Both the position numbers and the translations under genes were made by a program. Shown here piece after piece: positions 55,083 through 63,686 of a stretch of DNA of 64,000 nucleotides. The DNA is from Empedobacter falsenii. GTDB taxonomy: Bacteria > Bacteroidota > Bacteroidia > Flavobacteriales > Weeksellaceae. The stretch lies in NCBI RefSeq assembly GCF_013488205.1, contig NZ_CP040908.1, forward strand, positions 2,420,001 through 2,484,000, given 5' to 3'. The notes beneath the pieces are model-generated. The model was not told where the DNA came from, did not search any database, and was given only the letters and a program-made list of their open reading frames with translations. Each line of letters opens with the position of its first letter. The stretch's first letter is position 1.

Positions 55083-56714
55083 TTACTTTTCTATTTCTTT
55101 CAAGTTTTCTATTTTCTTTGTTGCTAAGAAACCTTTGATATCCTCAAAATGTTCTTTGACACGTTTATTTCCAAATTCGAAAACTTTCTCTGCCAACCCA
55201 TCTAAGAAATCACGATCATGGGAAACTAAAATTACCGTTCCTTCAAATTCTTTCAATGCATCTTTGATGATATCTTTTGTTTTCATATCCAAGTGATTTG
55301 TTGGCTCATCTAAAATCAAGACATTATAAGGCTCTAACAACAATTTTACCATTGCCAAACGCGTTTTTTCTCCACCAGAAAGCACTTTTACTTTCTTGTC
55401 GACATCATCACCTTTGAACATAAATGCGCCCAAAATACTTTTGATTTGTGTTCTGATATCACCTTCTGCAATGCGGTCTACAGTTTCGAAAATAGTTAAA
55501 TCTTCATCTAATAAAGCAGCTTGATTTTGAGCAAAATATCCGATTTGTGCATTATGACCTATTTCTAATTTTCCTTCGAAATCAATTTCATTCATAATCG
55601 CTTTAATCATTGTTGATTTTCCTTCGCCATTTTTACCAACTAACGCTACTTTTTGTCCTCGTTCAATTACCATATTCGCATCTTTAAACACAATATGATC
55701 GCCATACGATTTATCTAAATTTTCGACTACAACAGGATATTGTCCCGAACGAGCAGCTGCAGGGAATTTCAATTTCAAAGCTGAAGTATCAACCTCATCA
55801 ACTTCGATAATATCTAGCTTTTCCAACATACGAACGCGCGATTGCACTTGTTCTGTTTTAGAGAAAGTTCCACGAAAACGTTCGATAAATAATTTATTTT
55901 CAGCAATGAATTTTTGTTGTTCATCATAAGCTTTTTGCTGATGAATTCTACGATCTTGACGCAACACTAAATAGTCAGAATATTTGGCTTTATAATCATA
56001 AATTCGTCCCATTGTCACTTCGATTGTACGATTCGTAATATTATCGACAAATGTGCGATCGTGCGAAATCACCATCACAGCTTTGGCTTGATTTTTCAAG
56101 AAATCCTCTAACCACTGAATCGATTCGATATCCAAGTGATTCGTTGGCTCATCTAATAAAATTAAATCTGGTTTACGCAAAAGAATTTTAGCTAATTCGA
56201 TTCGCATACGCCAACCTCCCGAAAACTCAGAAGTTGATCGATCCAAATCTTCTTGCGCAAATCCCATTCCTTTCAAAACCTTTTCCACTTCGGCTTCGTA
56301 ATTTACTTCTTCTATCGAATAAAATTTCTCACTAACTTCTGAAACGCGCTCGATTAGCTTCATATAATCATCACTTTCATAATCAGTTCGTACAGTTAAT
56401 TGCTCATTTAATTCATCAATTTCATTTTTCATTGATAAATATTCAGCAAAAGCTTTTGATGTTTCTTCACGAACAGTACAATTATCTTCGGTTAACAAAT
56501 GTTGTGGTAAATAAGCAATTACCGCATCTTTTGGCGCTGAAATATTTCCCAAAGAAGGTTTATTGATTCCTGCAACAATCTTAAGTAAAGTAGATTTTCC
56601 TGCTCCATTTTTTCCCATTAAAGCAATTTTGTCATTTTCGTTTATCACAAAACTAACTCCACTAAACAACGTTGAAGAACCGAATTGAACGGTAATATCA
56701 TTAACTGTAATCAT
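55083..56714 (-). CDS. ABC-F family ATPase
   Basis: The protein has 543 residues and two ABC domains without membrane helices. Walker A motifs are GKNGAGKST (about 34-42) and GKNGEGKST. Signatures are SGGWRMRIELAKILL and SGGEKTRLAMVKLL, each with LDEPTNHLD. A linker of about 70 charged residues lies between the domains. ABC-F proteins bind the ribosomal E site and relieve stalled or drug-bound ribosomes (YbiT, EttA, Uup types). Subtype is not certain; the short arm favours a YbiT-like housekeeping factor. CAAAGATA on the plus strand (56737-56744) may be its -7 box. Confidence 0.9.
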   Translation of the reverse strand: MITVNDITVQFGSSTLFSGVSFVINENDKIALMGKNGAGKSTLLKIVAGINKPSLGNISAPKDAVIAYLPQHLLTEDNCTVREETSKAFAEYLSMKNEIDELNEQLTVRTDYESDDYMKLIERVSEVSEKFYSIEEVNYEAEVEKVLKGMGFAQEDLDRSTSEFSGGWRMRIELAKILLRKPDLILLDEPTNHLDIESIQWLEDFLKNQAKAVMVISHDRTFVDNITNRTIEVTMGRIYDYKAKYSDYLVLRQDRRIHQQKAYDEQQKFIAENKLFIERFRGTFSKTEQVQSRVRMLEKLDIIEVDEVDTSALKLKFPAAARSGQYPVVVENLDKSYGDHIVFKDANMVIERGQKVALVGKNGEGKSTMIKAIMNEIDFEGKLEIGHNAQIGYFAQNQAALLDEDLTIFETVDRIAEGDIRTQIKSILGAFMFKGDDVDKKVKVLSGGEKTRLAMVKLLLEPYNVLILDEPTNHLDMKTKDIIKDALKEFEGTVILVSHDRDFLDGLAEKVFEFGNKRVKEHFEDIKGFLATKKIENLKEIEK

Positions 56715-56846
56715 AAATTTTATCGAATAATTGCGGCAAAGATAATCGAATGAGAAAGATTAATTATTATCAATAGGATTTAGAATCGTATTATTTTACC
56801 ACTGAATCGATTAAATTGTATATTTATCTAAATATTAATACTCATT

Positions 56847-57821
56847 ATGAATAAATTTTACATTTTAATTATAAGTTTAATCTCTGTAAGCAATGTTATT
56901 GCACAAGAAAAAAAATCGGATTTTGATAAATTTAAAGCAAATGCTGTTAAAAATAGTTGCGAATGTTTTCATAAAATAAAACAAAATCAATTATATAATC
57001 GAAAAGAGCTTTATGACAAAATCAAATCTTGTATTGATGAAGAAGTCCTAGCTTTTCAGATGATTGATAAATTAAGTGCTATTTCAGTTGAAACAAACGG
57101 TAAAAAGAAAAAGGATAAAAAAGAAATCAAAATTAATATTGATACAAATGAAAAAAGTGGAGAATATCTAAAATATTACAGAGCAATCGAGTCAGATTTA
57201 TTCGATAATTGCGATAATTTTAGAGATATTATTGCTTCAAGTGAAATTGGATTAGAAAATGAAATCCCTTCTGAAAATAGAAAAGCTTTGGATTATTATT
57301 CTGAAGGTTTGAAAGCTGTAAAGGAAAGTAATTGGAAATCTGCAGCAGACTTTTTTGCAAATGCGGTTAAAGAAGATCCGAAGTTTTATTATGCGTGGGA
57401 TAATCTTGGGGTAAATTTGAGAAGATTGGAACGATATGATGAGGCAATAGAAGCTTATCAAAAATCTTTGCAAATCAATCCTTATGGCGCTATGCCATTA
57501 CAAAATATTGCAGTGGCTTATATACATCAAAAAAATTATACTGCGGCAATAGAAGCCTATGAAAAGTTTGCAGATATTTATCCTAACAATCCTGAAACTT
57601 TTTACGGTTTAGGTCATTTGTATATCGTTGATCTTAAAGAATATGAAAAAGGTTTAGATTACATGTGTAAAGCCTATAATAAATACATTGAAAATAACTC
57701 TCCATACAGATCTGATGCAGAAACGGTAATTTCGGTTGCATATCAAGCGATGAAAAAGAATAATCAAGAAGAAAAATTTATGGAAATTTTGAAAAAAAAT
57801 AATATTCACATTGGAGAATAA
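56847..57821 (+). CDS. exported TPR-repeat protein
   Basis: The protein has 324 residues. A signal peptide (MNKFYILIISLISVSNVIA) is followed by a Cys-containing helical part (NSCECFHKIKQNQ, about 38-50). At least three tetratricopeptide repeats lie at about 147-260 (for example KFYYAWDNLGVNLRRLERYDEAIEAYQKSLQINP). TPR arrays bind partner proteins. The location is periplasmic or outer-membrane associated. No operon partner is visible, and the gene ends at a shared terminator. Confidence 0.8.
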   Translation: MNKFYILIISLISVSNVIAQEKKSDFDKFKANAVKNSCECFHKIKQNQLYNRKELYDKIKSCIDEEVLAFQMIDKLSAISVETNGKKKKDKKEIKINIDTNEKSGEYLKYYRAIESDLFDNCDNFRDIIASSEIGLENEIPSENRKALDYYSEGLKAVKESNWKSAADFFANAVKEDPKFYYAWDNLGVNLRRLERYDEAIEAYQKSLQINPYGAMPLQNIAVAYIHQKNYTAAIEAYEKFADIYPNNPETFYGLGHLYIVDLKEYEKGLDYMCKAYNKYIENNSPYRSDAETVISVAYQAMKKNNQEEKFMEILKKNNIHIGE

Positions 57822-57825
57822 TAAA

Positions 57826-57852
57826 AAAAGCTCGAGATTATCTCGAGCTTTT
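57826..57852. terminator. bidirectional terminator
   Basis: AAAAGCTCGAGA pairs with TCTCGAGCTTTT over a 3-base loop. It lies between convergent genes ending at 57821 and 57872. Confidence 0.85.
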
Positions 57853-57871
57853 ATATGTTGTAAAGAATTTC

Positions 57872-58552
57872 TTAAACTGTTAAATCTTCACCAACTTCTA
57901 ATAAAATCAATTGAATATGACGCGAAAAGAAAATAGATTTCGCTTCTGCTTTATCAATTTTAATTGGTGGAAATGTATCGTAATGATAACCCAAAACCTT
58001 AGTTGCTTGCACATATTCTGCAGCAATAGAAGCACTTTTTGCACCCATCGTAAAGTTATCTCCGATTGGTAAAATTGCTAAATCAAGTTGTCCAATTGTA
58101 TCTGGAATCAACTTCATTTCGTATGTCAAAGCTGTATCACCAGCGATATAAACACGCTTTCCTTCACTTTCGATAATGTAGCCATTCGGATCTCCTCCAT
58201 ACGTTCCATCAGCAAATGAACTCGAATGAAATGCAATCGTCGATTGAATCGAACCAAAGTCAAAACTAAATTTACCGCCCGTATTCATTCCGTGTGCTTT
58301 CAAACCTCTTTCCGAATAATAAGAAGCAATTTCTGCATTCGAAATAATCAAAGCGCCTGTTCGTTTTGCCAATTCTTCCACATCATACACATGATCTTGA
58401 TGCGCATGCGTAATGACAATATAATCCGCTTTTAAACTTTTGAAATCGATGTTTTTTGCTAATTCATTTGGTGTAATAAATGGATCAACAACAATGTGTT
58501 TGCCGTTTGCTTCAATCGCAAGCGAGGCATGTCCTAAGTATTGAATTTTCAT
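57872..58552 (-). CDS. UPF0173-type metal-dependent hydrolase
   Basis: The protein has 226 residues of the metallo-beta-lactamase fold in the short YtkL/UPF0173 form. It starts MKIQYLGHASLAIEANGKHIVVDPF. The metal site VITHAHQDHVYD uses His49, His51, Asp53 and His54, followed by YIAGDTAL and GYHYDTFPPI. The substrate is unknown. It starts 17 bp after menA and is likely co-transcribed with it. Confidence 0.88.
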   Translation of the reverse strand: MKIQYLGHASLAIEANGKHIVVDPFITPNELAKNIDFKSLKADYIVITHAHQDHVYDVEELAKRTGALIISNAEIASYYSERGLKAHGMNTGGKFSFDFGSIQSTIAFHSSSFADGTYGGDPNGYIIESEGKRVYIAGDTALTYEMKLIPDTIGQLDLAILPIGDNFTMGAKSASIAAEYVQATKVLGYHYDTFPPIKIDKAEAKSIFFSRHIQLILLEVGEDLTV

Positions 58553-58569
58553 TATATATTTTTTTGTGA

Positions 58570-59496
58570 TTAACGAATTAAAGTATCAATAAAATCGAAA
58601 CCGATTAAGCTATATCCTAATAATACAGCGAAAAATAAAGCTAACATTGCTACTTGTTTCAAGAATGGATCGAAATCTTTTGGGTCTTTTACTGCGAAAA
58701 TTTGACGACGAATGGCGTTCGCAAAAAAGATTAAAATTAAAAATACAAAACCAGATAATTTACCTTGTTTAAGTGGTGACATCGTTACATATAATGCGCT
58801 TAATGCAAAAGGAATCGTCATTAAAGCCATTTGGTAATATTTACTTTTTTGAAATCCTAATTTTGATGCAACCGTAATTTTATTGTTTTTGACATCATTT
58901 TTCACATCGCGCATATTGTTCAAATTTAACACTGCTACACTCCAACATCCCATCGAAGCTGCAGGTAATAAAATTTGCCATTGAAAAACTTTAGAATATA
59001 AAAATTCTCCACCCGCAACAGCTAAAATTCCAAAGAATAAGAACACAAAAACATCTCCTAAACCAATATATCCGTATGGTTTTTTTCCCATTGTATAAGC
59101 CATTGCTGCAAAAATAGACGCAACACCCAAGCCAAGAAAAATGTAAATGTATTTCATATCATTTGGATAAAAAGATACATACAACAATGCAGCAACACAA
59201 GCTAAAGAAATCGCAACCATAATTCCGATGGCAACTTTCATTTGGTTTTGTGTAATCAATCCAGATGCTACAGCACGCTGTTCTCCTACTCTATTTGCGT
59301 CTGTTCCTTTTACCGCATCGCCATAATCGTTTGCGAAATTTGATAAAATTTGGAAAGCCAAAGTTGTTAAAAGTGATAAGAAAAATATATCATTTCGAAA
59401 GATTCCTTCTGATTTTGCAATAAATCCAGCCAATAATAATCCACTCAAAGAAAGTGGTAATGTGCGAAGCCTTGCGGCTAATATCCATTTTTTCAT
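58570..59496 (-). CDS. menA: 1,4-dihydroxy-2-naphthoate prenyltransferase (menaquinone synthesis)
   Basis: The protein has 308 residues from the ATG at 59496. The open frame extends to 59640, but MKKWILAARLRTLPLSLSGLLLAGF is the natural start. It is a UbiA-type membrane enzyme with about eight or nine helices and two Asp-rich sites (NDYGDAVKGTD and NNMRDVKNDVKNNK). It joins an isoprenoid chain to 1,4-dihydroxy-2-naphthoate. A box TATCTTTG ends 6 bases before the start codon. The GH25 gene is divergent. Confidence 0.9.
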   Translation of the reverse strand: MKKWILAARLRTLPLSLSGLLLAGFIAKSEGIFRNDIFFLSLLTTLAFQILSNFANDYGDAVKGTDANRVGEQRAVASGLITQNQMKVAIGIMVAISLACVAALLYVSFYPNDMKYIYIFLGLGVASIFAAMAYTMGKKPYGYIGLGDVFVFLFFGILAVAGGEFLYSKVFQWQILLPAASMGCWSVAVLNLNNMRDVKNDVKNNKITVASKLGFQKSKYYQMALMTIPFALSALYVTMSPLKQGKLSGFVFLILIFFANAIRRQIFAVKDPKDFDPFLKQVAMLALFFAVLLGYSLIGFDFIDTLIR

Positions 59497-59502
59497 ACTG
59501 AA

Positions 59503-59510
59503 CAAAGATA
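59503..59510 (-). promoter_or_regulatory. -7 box in front of menA
   Basis: TATCTTTG on the minus strand matches TAnnTTTG and ends 6 bases before the menA ATG. No clear -33 box is found. It also supports the inner start codon, because the longer frame would cover it. Confidence 0.4.
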
Positions 59511-59584
59511 ATGAAGATTTTACTTTTTTTATCATCGAAAATTGAAGTAATATTGCATAGAATTTATCTATTTCAACTACTAAA

Positions 59585-60430
59585 ATGCCTCGTAAAAAGA
59601 AAACACAACAATCTATTTTTAATACATTAAAAAAAATCAAACTTTCGACTTATGTAATTAGTTTGCTGATTTTGTGCGTTGTTTATTTTGCGTATCGTTA
59701 TCGCCATGGTATTCATTACTATTTTTCGGTTGTAGAAAAATCGCTGAAAGGCGAAAAATTGGTTGATGATAAAGTTACAAAATTTGACATTCGAAATATT
59801 GAGGTGATGGATAAATATTATCTCAAAACTTTTGGTGTTGATGTTTCGCATTATCAAGGAAAAATTGATTGGACGAAAATGCATACGATTTACAATTTGT
59901 ATCCTATAAATTTTGCTTTTATCCGTTCTACAATGGGAACTTCGTCTATTGATGAGACTTTTGAGGATAATTGGGAAGGTGCAAAAGAAAATAATATTTT
60001 GCGTGGTGCTTATCATTTTTATCGTCCAGACGAAAATTCGACTTTACAAGCGCAGAATTTTATTGCAAAAGTAAAATTAGAAAATGGCGATTTGCCTCCA
60101 GTTTTGGATATTGAAACCTTACCGAGAACACAATCTATGGTTCGTTTGGTGGAAGGAATTAAGAATTGGTGCAAAATTGTTGAAGAGCATTACGATATCA
60201 AACCGATTATTTATACGTCGGACAAATATTTCGAAGATTATTTGCAAGATCATTTTGATGGTTATATTATTTGGATTGCCAATTACAATTTTTGGGTGCA
60301 AGAAATGAAAGGTCATTGGGATTTTTGGCAATTTACCGAAAAAGCAACCATAGATGGCGTAAAACGTTATAAAGTTGATGTGAATATCTACAACGGAACC
60401 ATTGATGATTTGGAAGGATTGACGCTTTAA
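59585..60430 (+). CDS. membrane-anchored GH25 family lysozyme
   Basis: The protein has 281 residues. A basic N-terminus and one membrane helix (about 21-38) anchor it, with the catalytic part outside. FGVDVSHYQGKIDW has the conserved Asp86. LPPVLDIETLP has Asp175 and catalytic Glu177 of the DxE motif. WDFWQFTEKATIDGV closes the barrel. GH25 muramidases cut peptidoglycan between MurNAc and GlcNAc. It overlaps the convergent lipoprotein gene by 4 bp at its 3' end. Confidence 0.9.
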   Translation: MPRKKKTQQSIFNTLKKIKLSTYVISLLILCVVYFAYRYRHGIHYYFSVVEKSLKGEKLVDDKVTKFDIRNIEVMDKYYLKTFGVDVSHYQGKIDWTKMHTIYNLYPINFAFIRSTMGTSSIDETFEDNWEGAKENNILRGAYHFYRPDENSTLQAQNFIAKVKLENGDLPPVLDIETLPRTQSMVRLVEGIKNWCKIVEEHYDIKPIIYTSDKYFEDYLQDHFDGYIIWIANYNFWVQEMKGHWDFWQFTEKATIDGVKRYKVDVNIYNGTIDDLEGLTL

Positions 60431-61107
60431 TTCTTTGGATAAAATTTCTTATAATCCTCGTGATAAGCACTATCCCAATTTATTTTAGAAAAATCTTCGG
60501 AAGTATTATTGAATTTCGCATCGGCTACCAAACGTTCGCGCGTTGAAAGTGGACGAAAAACATATCTAAAATCTGTATTGATCAAATATTTTCTTAATTT
60601 TTGGAGCTCTTTACTTTTAATTGAATCTTTATTTATTCCTATAATAATAGATTTTGGAATTCTTTTATCTTTTTCAGTTTTCTGTTCTATTCTTTTAATA
60701 AAATCAATTATTGTATCCGATTTTATTAGAATTAGATCTTTCTTTTTAACTTTAAATTCTTCATAAATTTCTTTATTCCTTTCAGCTTGAAAAGAAGGAG
60801 TTCCACAAAAATCATCATAAGGAAACTCATTATTATAATAGTAGATTAAAGTATCATTATAAAATATAAATTGATCTTCGGCAAAATCAAAAGAAGGTTC
60901 TGGTATTAAAGAATCTTTACTATAATAATCATTTAAAGCTTTGTTATACTTTCTATAAGAAAACGAAGAATCTGCATTCATTCCCATTGCTAAAATCTTT
61001 TGATTAATCGAATCTTGATGCAATTTATCTCGTTCTTCTTGCGATAATTCTCGCTTACAACTCAACAAACCAAATCCTAAAAGTAAAAAGTAAACAATAG
61101 ATTTCAT
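60427..61107 (-). CDS. lipoprotein of unknown function
   Basis: The protein has 226 residues. The lipobox LLSC (Cys17) leads to a long charged mature part rich in Lys, Asp and Ser (KRELSQEERDKLHQDSINQKIL). The FCGTP and PLSTRERLVADAKFN segments are recognisable blocks, but I know no family. It overlaps the convergent GH25 gene by 4 bp. A terminator lies between it and the MFS gene upstream. Confidence 0.6.
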   Translation of the reverse strand: MKSIVYFLLLGFGLLSCKRELSQEERDKLHQDSINQKILAMGMNADSSFSYRKYNKALNDYYSKDSLIPEPSFDFAEDQFIFYNDTLIYYYNNEFPYDDFCGTPSFQAERNKEIYEEFKVKKKDLILIKSDTIIDFIKRIEQKTEKDKRIPKSIIIGINKDSIKSKELQKLRKYLINTDFRYVFRPLSTRERLVADAKFNNTSEDFSKINWDSAYHEDYKKFYPKN

Positions 61108-61132
61108 TGATAATTATTTTCTTAAAGATAAC

Positions 61133-61162
61133 AAAAAAGCGAATCGTTTGATTCGCTTTTCT
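61133..61162 (-). terminator. terminator after the MFS transporter gene
   Basis: AAAAGCGAATC pairs with GATTCGCTTTT over a 4-base loop, followed by TTTTTTG on the minus strand. Confidence 0.8.
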
Positions 61163-61199
61163 TTATTTTAAAACCTTTACTTCTTTTTATATGAATATT

Positions 61200-62453
61200 T
61201 TATTCTAAAGTTACTTTTCGAATAGGTTTGATGAAAAAAGCAATAAAAATTACAGTTAAAATTGTCATTGTTCCGCCAAAAATAATTCCTGGAACTAACC
61301 CTAAAAATGTTGCGGCAATTCCACTTTCTAAAGCTCCTAATTCGTTAGAAGAGCTCACAAATATTGAATTGACAGATGAAACACGACCTTTCAAATTTTC
61401 GGGCGTTTTGATTTGTAAAATACTTTGACGAATTACCATCGAAATTGCATCAAAAGCACCTCCAAACATCAAAATAACAAAACATAAATACAGATTTTGA
61501 CTAAATCCAAAAGAAATAATACAAACACCAAACATTGCGACTGCTCCCAATAATTTTGGTCCAACATTTCCTTTCAATAAACTTGGAATCATCGACAAGA
61601 AAAACATCATTATAATAGATCCAATTCCATGTGCTGAACGTAATAAACCAAAAGCTTCAGAACCTTGATTCAGTACTTTTTCTACGAAAGCTGGCAACAA
61701 CGATTCTGCTCCACCAAAGAAAACCGCAAACATATCCAAACTCAAAACAGCTAAGATAATTGGTGTTCCCCAAATAAATCTCAAACCTTCTTTGATACGT
61801 GTCATTGGTGATTCTGTCGATTCTGATTCAGATAATTCTGCTGGTTTTTTAGAGATCAACAATATCATGACCATCGAAATACACATAATTGTAAAAGCGG
61901 TTATCAAAGCAGCTTCAATACCAAATTTTGCTAAAATAACTCCTCCTGCTAAAGGTCCTAAAACTGATCCAATCATAAATGCAGACGAAGAAACTGGAAT
62001 TGCTTTTGTGTAGTTTTCTTTGCGAACAACTAAAGCTAAAAGGGCAAACAAAGCTGGTCCGCTAAAAGATCTTGTCAATCCCAAAATGAAAAATGCAAAA
62101 TAACAAATTCCTAAATAAACAGGAATTCCAATTGCTTGCCGAACTGACGGAAAATTTACAATCATCAAGACAAAAGATGCAGTCATAAAACAACCAATAC
62201 TTCGTACCAAAATCATCCGTTTATCCAATTTATCAACCAATTGTCCCGCATAAAAAGCAGTTAAAAGAATTGGTAAAAACTCTGCTAAACCAATTAATCC
62301 AAGAAAAATTTCTTTCTGAGTGACTTTAAAAATTTCGTAAGCAACAGATGTACTCTGAATAAATAAAGCAAATATTAAGGAAAACCTTAAAAATATGAAT
62401 GGAATAAATTCTTTATTTTTCCAAACGGATGGAACTTTCTCCTCTGATGTCAT
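61200..62453 (-). CDS. MFS transporter, EntS/MFS_3-like
   Basis: The protein has 417 residues with twelve predicted helices. The conserved loop YAGQLVDKLDKRMILVRSIG matches the MFS A-motif (G-x-x-x-D-x-x-x-x-R). The start (LRFSLIFALFIQSTSVAYEIFKVTQKEIFLGLIGLAEFLP) resembles the group containing the enterobactin exporter EntS and macrolide exporters. Substrate unknown; no siderophore gene lies nearby. TAGTTTTG at 62499-62506 may be its -7 box. It follows ribB on the same strand behind a terminator. Confidence 0.85.
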   Translation of the reverse strand: MTSEEKVPSVWKNKEFIPFIFLRFSLIFALFIQSTSVAYEIFKVTQKEIFLGLIGLAEFLPILLTAFYAGQLVDKLDKRMILVRSIGCFMTASFVLMIVNFPSVRQAIGIPVYLGICYFAFFILGLTRSFSGPALFALLALVVRKENYTKAIPVSSSAFMIGSVLGPLAGGVILAKFGIEAALITAFTIMCISMVMILLISKKPAELSESESTESPMTRIKEGLRFIWGTPIILAVLSLDMFAVFFGGAESLLPAFVEKVLNQGSEAFGLLRSAHGIGSIIMMFFLSMIPSLLKGNVGPKLLGAVAMFGVCIISFGFSQNLYLCFVILMFGGAFDAISMVIRQSILQIKTPENLKGRVSSVNSIFVSSSNELGALESGIAATFLGLVPGIIFGGTMTILTVIFIAFFIKPIRKVTLE

Positions 62454-62542
62454 TTTGTAATTTGAATTTTAAGTTTTTAAATGTACACTGATTTTATTCA
62501 AAACTACCTTGATTTTGGATAATAAATTTGTATAAAATCAAA

Positions 62543-62576
62543 AAAAATCTTCGCGTATTTCTACCCGAAGATTTTT
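62543..62576 (-). terminator. terminator after ribB
   Basis: AAAAATCTTCG pairs with CGAAGATTTTT across a 12-base loop, followed by TT on the minus strand. Confidence 0.75.
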
Positions 62577-62606
62577 GAAAGTTTATGATGTATTTTAGTG
62601 TTTAAT

Positions 62607-63269
62607 TTAAGCGAATTCTAATTGTTTTTTCTCCTCTAATTGAAGACGATATTCGTAAATATCCTCAATTGTCAAAACTGTCATTTCATGTTTTTCGGCA
62701 AAATCTATAATTTGAGGAACTTTCGCCATTGTACCATCAACATTTGTCAATTCGCACAAAACAGCTTCATTTCCCAAACCTGCCAATTTCACAATATCAA
62801 TACTTCCTTCTGTATGTCCACGTCGCTCCATAACGCCTTTTGGACGAGCGATTAAAGGAAAAACATGTCCAGGACGATTAAGATCAGTCGGTTTTGCTTG
62901 AGGATGAATTGCCGTTTTTATCGTTTGTACACGATCCGTAGCAGAAACACCAGTTGTTACACCTTCTTTTGCCTCAATCGTAACTGTAAATGCTGTATGA
63001 AAGCGCGAATTGTTATTCACAACCATCGGATTTAACTCCAACTCATTTGCTTTATCTTTCGAAATACAGAGACAAACAATTCCGCTACATTCGCGAATCA
63101 TCAAAGCCATATCTGGTGCTGTAATGGTGGAAGCAGGAAAAATGATATCACCTTCGTTTTCGCGGTTTTCATCATCAATTAATAAAATTCCTTTTCCGTT
63201 TTGTAGATCTTTAATTGCATTTGCAATTCTTTCGTTGGCTGTTGAGCCAAATTGTGTGATTGTTTTCAT
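62607..63269 (-). CDS. ribB: 3,4-dihydroxy-2-butanone 4-phosphate synthase
   Basis: The protein has 220 residues from ATG 63269. An in-frame extension to 63335 has no similarity and lies in the riboswitch leader. [19 protein letters not shown] is the acidic loop that binds ribulose 5-phosphate and Mg2+. [36 protein letters not shown] is the second hallmark. It makes the four-carbon unit of riboflavin. The protein has no RibA domain, unlike the fused RibBA of many bacteria. An FMN riboswitch at 63401-63528 precedes it. Confidence 0.93.
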   Translation of the reverse strand: MKTITQFGSTANERIANAIKDLQNGKGILLIDDENRENEGDIIFPASTITAPDMALMIRECSGIVCLCISKDKANELELNPMVVNNNSRFHTAFTVTIEAKEGVTTGVSATDRVQTIKTAIHPQAKPTDLNRPGHVFPLIARPKGVMERRGHTEGSIDIVKLAGLGNEAVLCELTNVDGTMAKVPQIIDFAEKHEMTVLTIEDIYEYRLQLEEKKQLEFA

Positions 63270-63319
63270 TTGATTTTTGTTTTTATCATGAAACATCACT
63301 TCAGGGCGAAACACATTGT

Positions 63320-63387
63320 TAAGTAATAAGTTCAAAGTTGTGAGTCATGAGTTTTTACTCAGAACTTAATACTTATCACTCATGACT
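63320..63387 (-). repeat. interleaved inverted repeats in the ribB leader
   Basis: In RNA order: AGTCATGAGT (63387-63378), TAAGTATTAAGTTC (63375-63362), ACTCATGACT (63352-63343), GAACTTATTACTTA (63333-63320). The first pairs perfectly with the third, and the second with the fourth with one mismatch. The pairings cross, so without a pseudoknot only one can form at a time. This lies between the FMN aptamer and the ribB start. Confidence 0.6.
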
Positions 63388-63400
63388 TTCAGTTGTGTTC

Positions 63401-63528
63401 AATTTTCTTCTCTCATCCAGACTATACTGTCGGTTTTGGAGTTTCACCAAATCAGTCCCATAACAAAGTTAAAGGAGTCGCGGACTATAACCGCCGGTAA
63501 GGAATTTCGCCTTGCCCCGAAGAAAATT
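63401..63528 (-). ncRNA. FMN riboswitch (RFN element) controlling ribB
   Basis: On the minus strand P1 is AATTTTCTTC (63528-63519) pairing with GAAGAAAATT (63410-63401). The conserved core GGGGCAAGG, CGAAATTCC, ACCGGCGGT, AGTCCGCGA and the distal GATTTGGTGAAACTCC and GGATGAGAGAAG are all present, matching the FMN aptamer. FMN binding should lower expression of ribB, whose ATG is 131 bp downstream of P1. A -7 like box TAACTTTG at 63582-63589 could start the transcript. Confidence 0.93.
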
Positions 63529-63686
63529 TCGTTTGTTAATACTAATTTTTTATTTGAAAAATTACCATAAACTTTCACGAACAAAGTTACAAAACCAAAA
63601 TGAGTTATTTATAATGAATAAAGATAAAAGATAAACAATTTTTTACCTTTAAAATTTATTAAATTATATCTTTGAAAAAAAGATTT

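Noticed and set aside
59497-59640. 48-codon extension of MenA
   Set aside because: It would run across the -7 box and into the divergent GH25 gene; the conserved protein begins MKKWILAARLRTLPLS at 59496.
63382-63570. Open frame of 62 codons on the plus strand
   Set aside because: It is the antisense of the FMN riboswitch aptamer and has no protein-like features.
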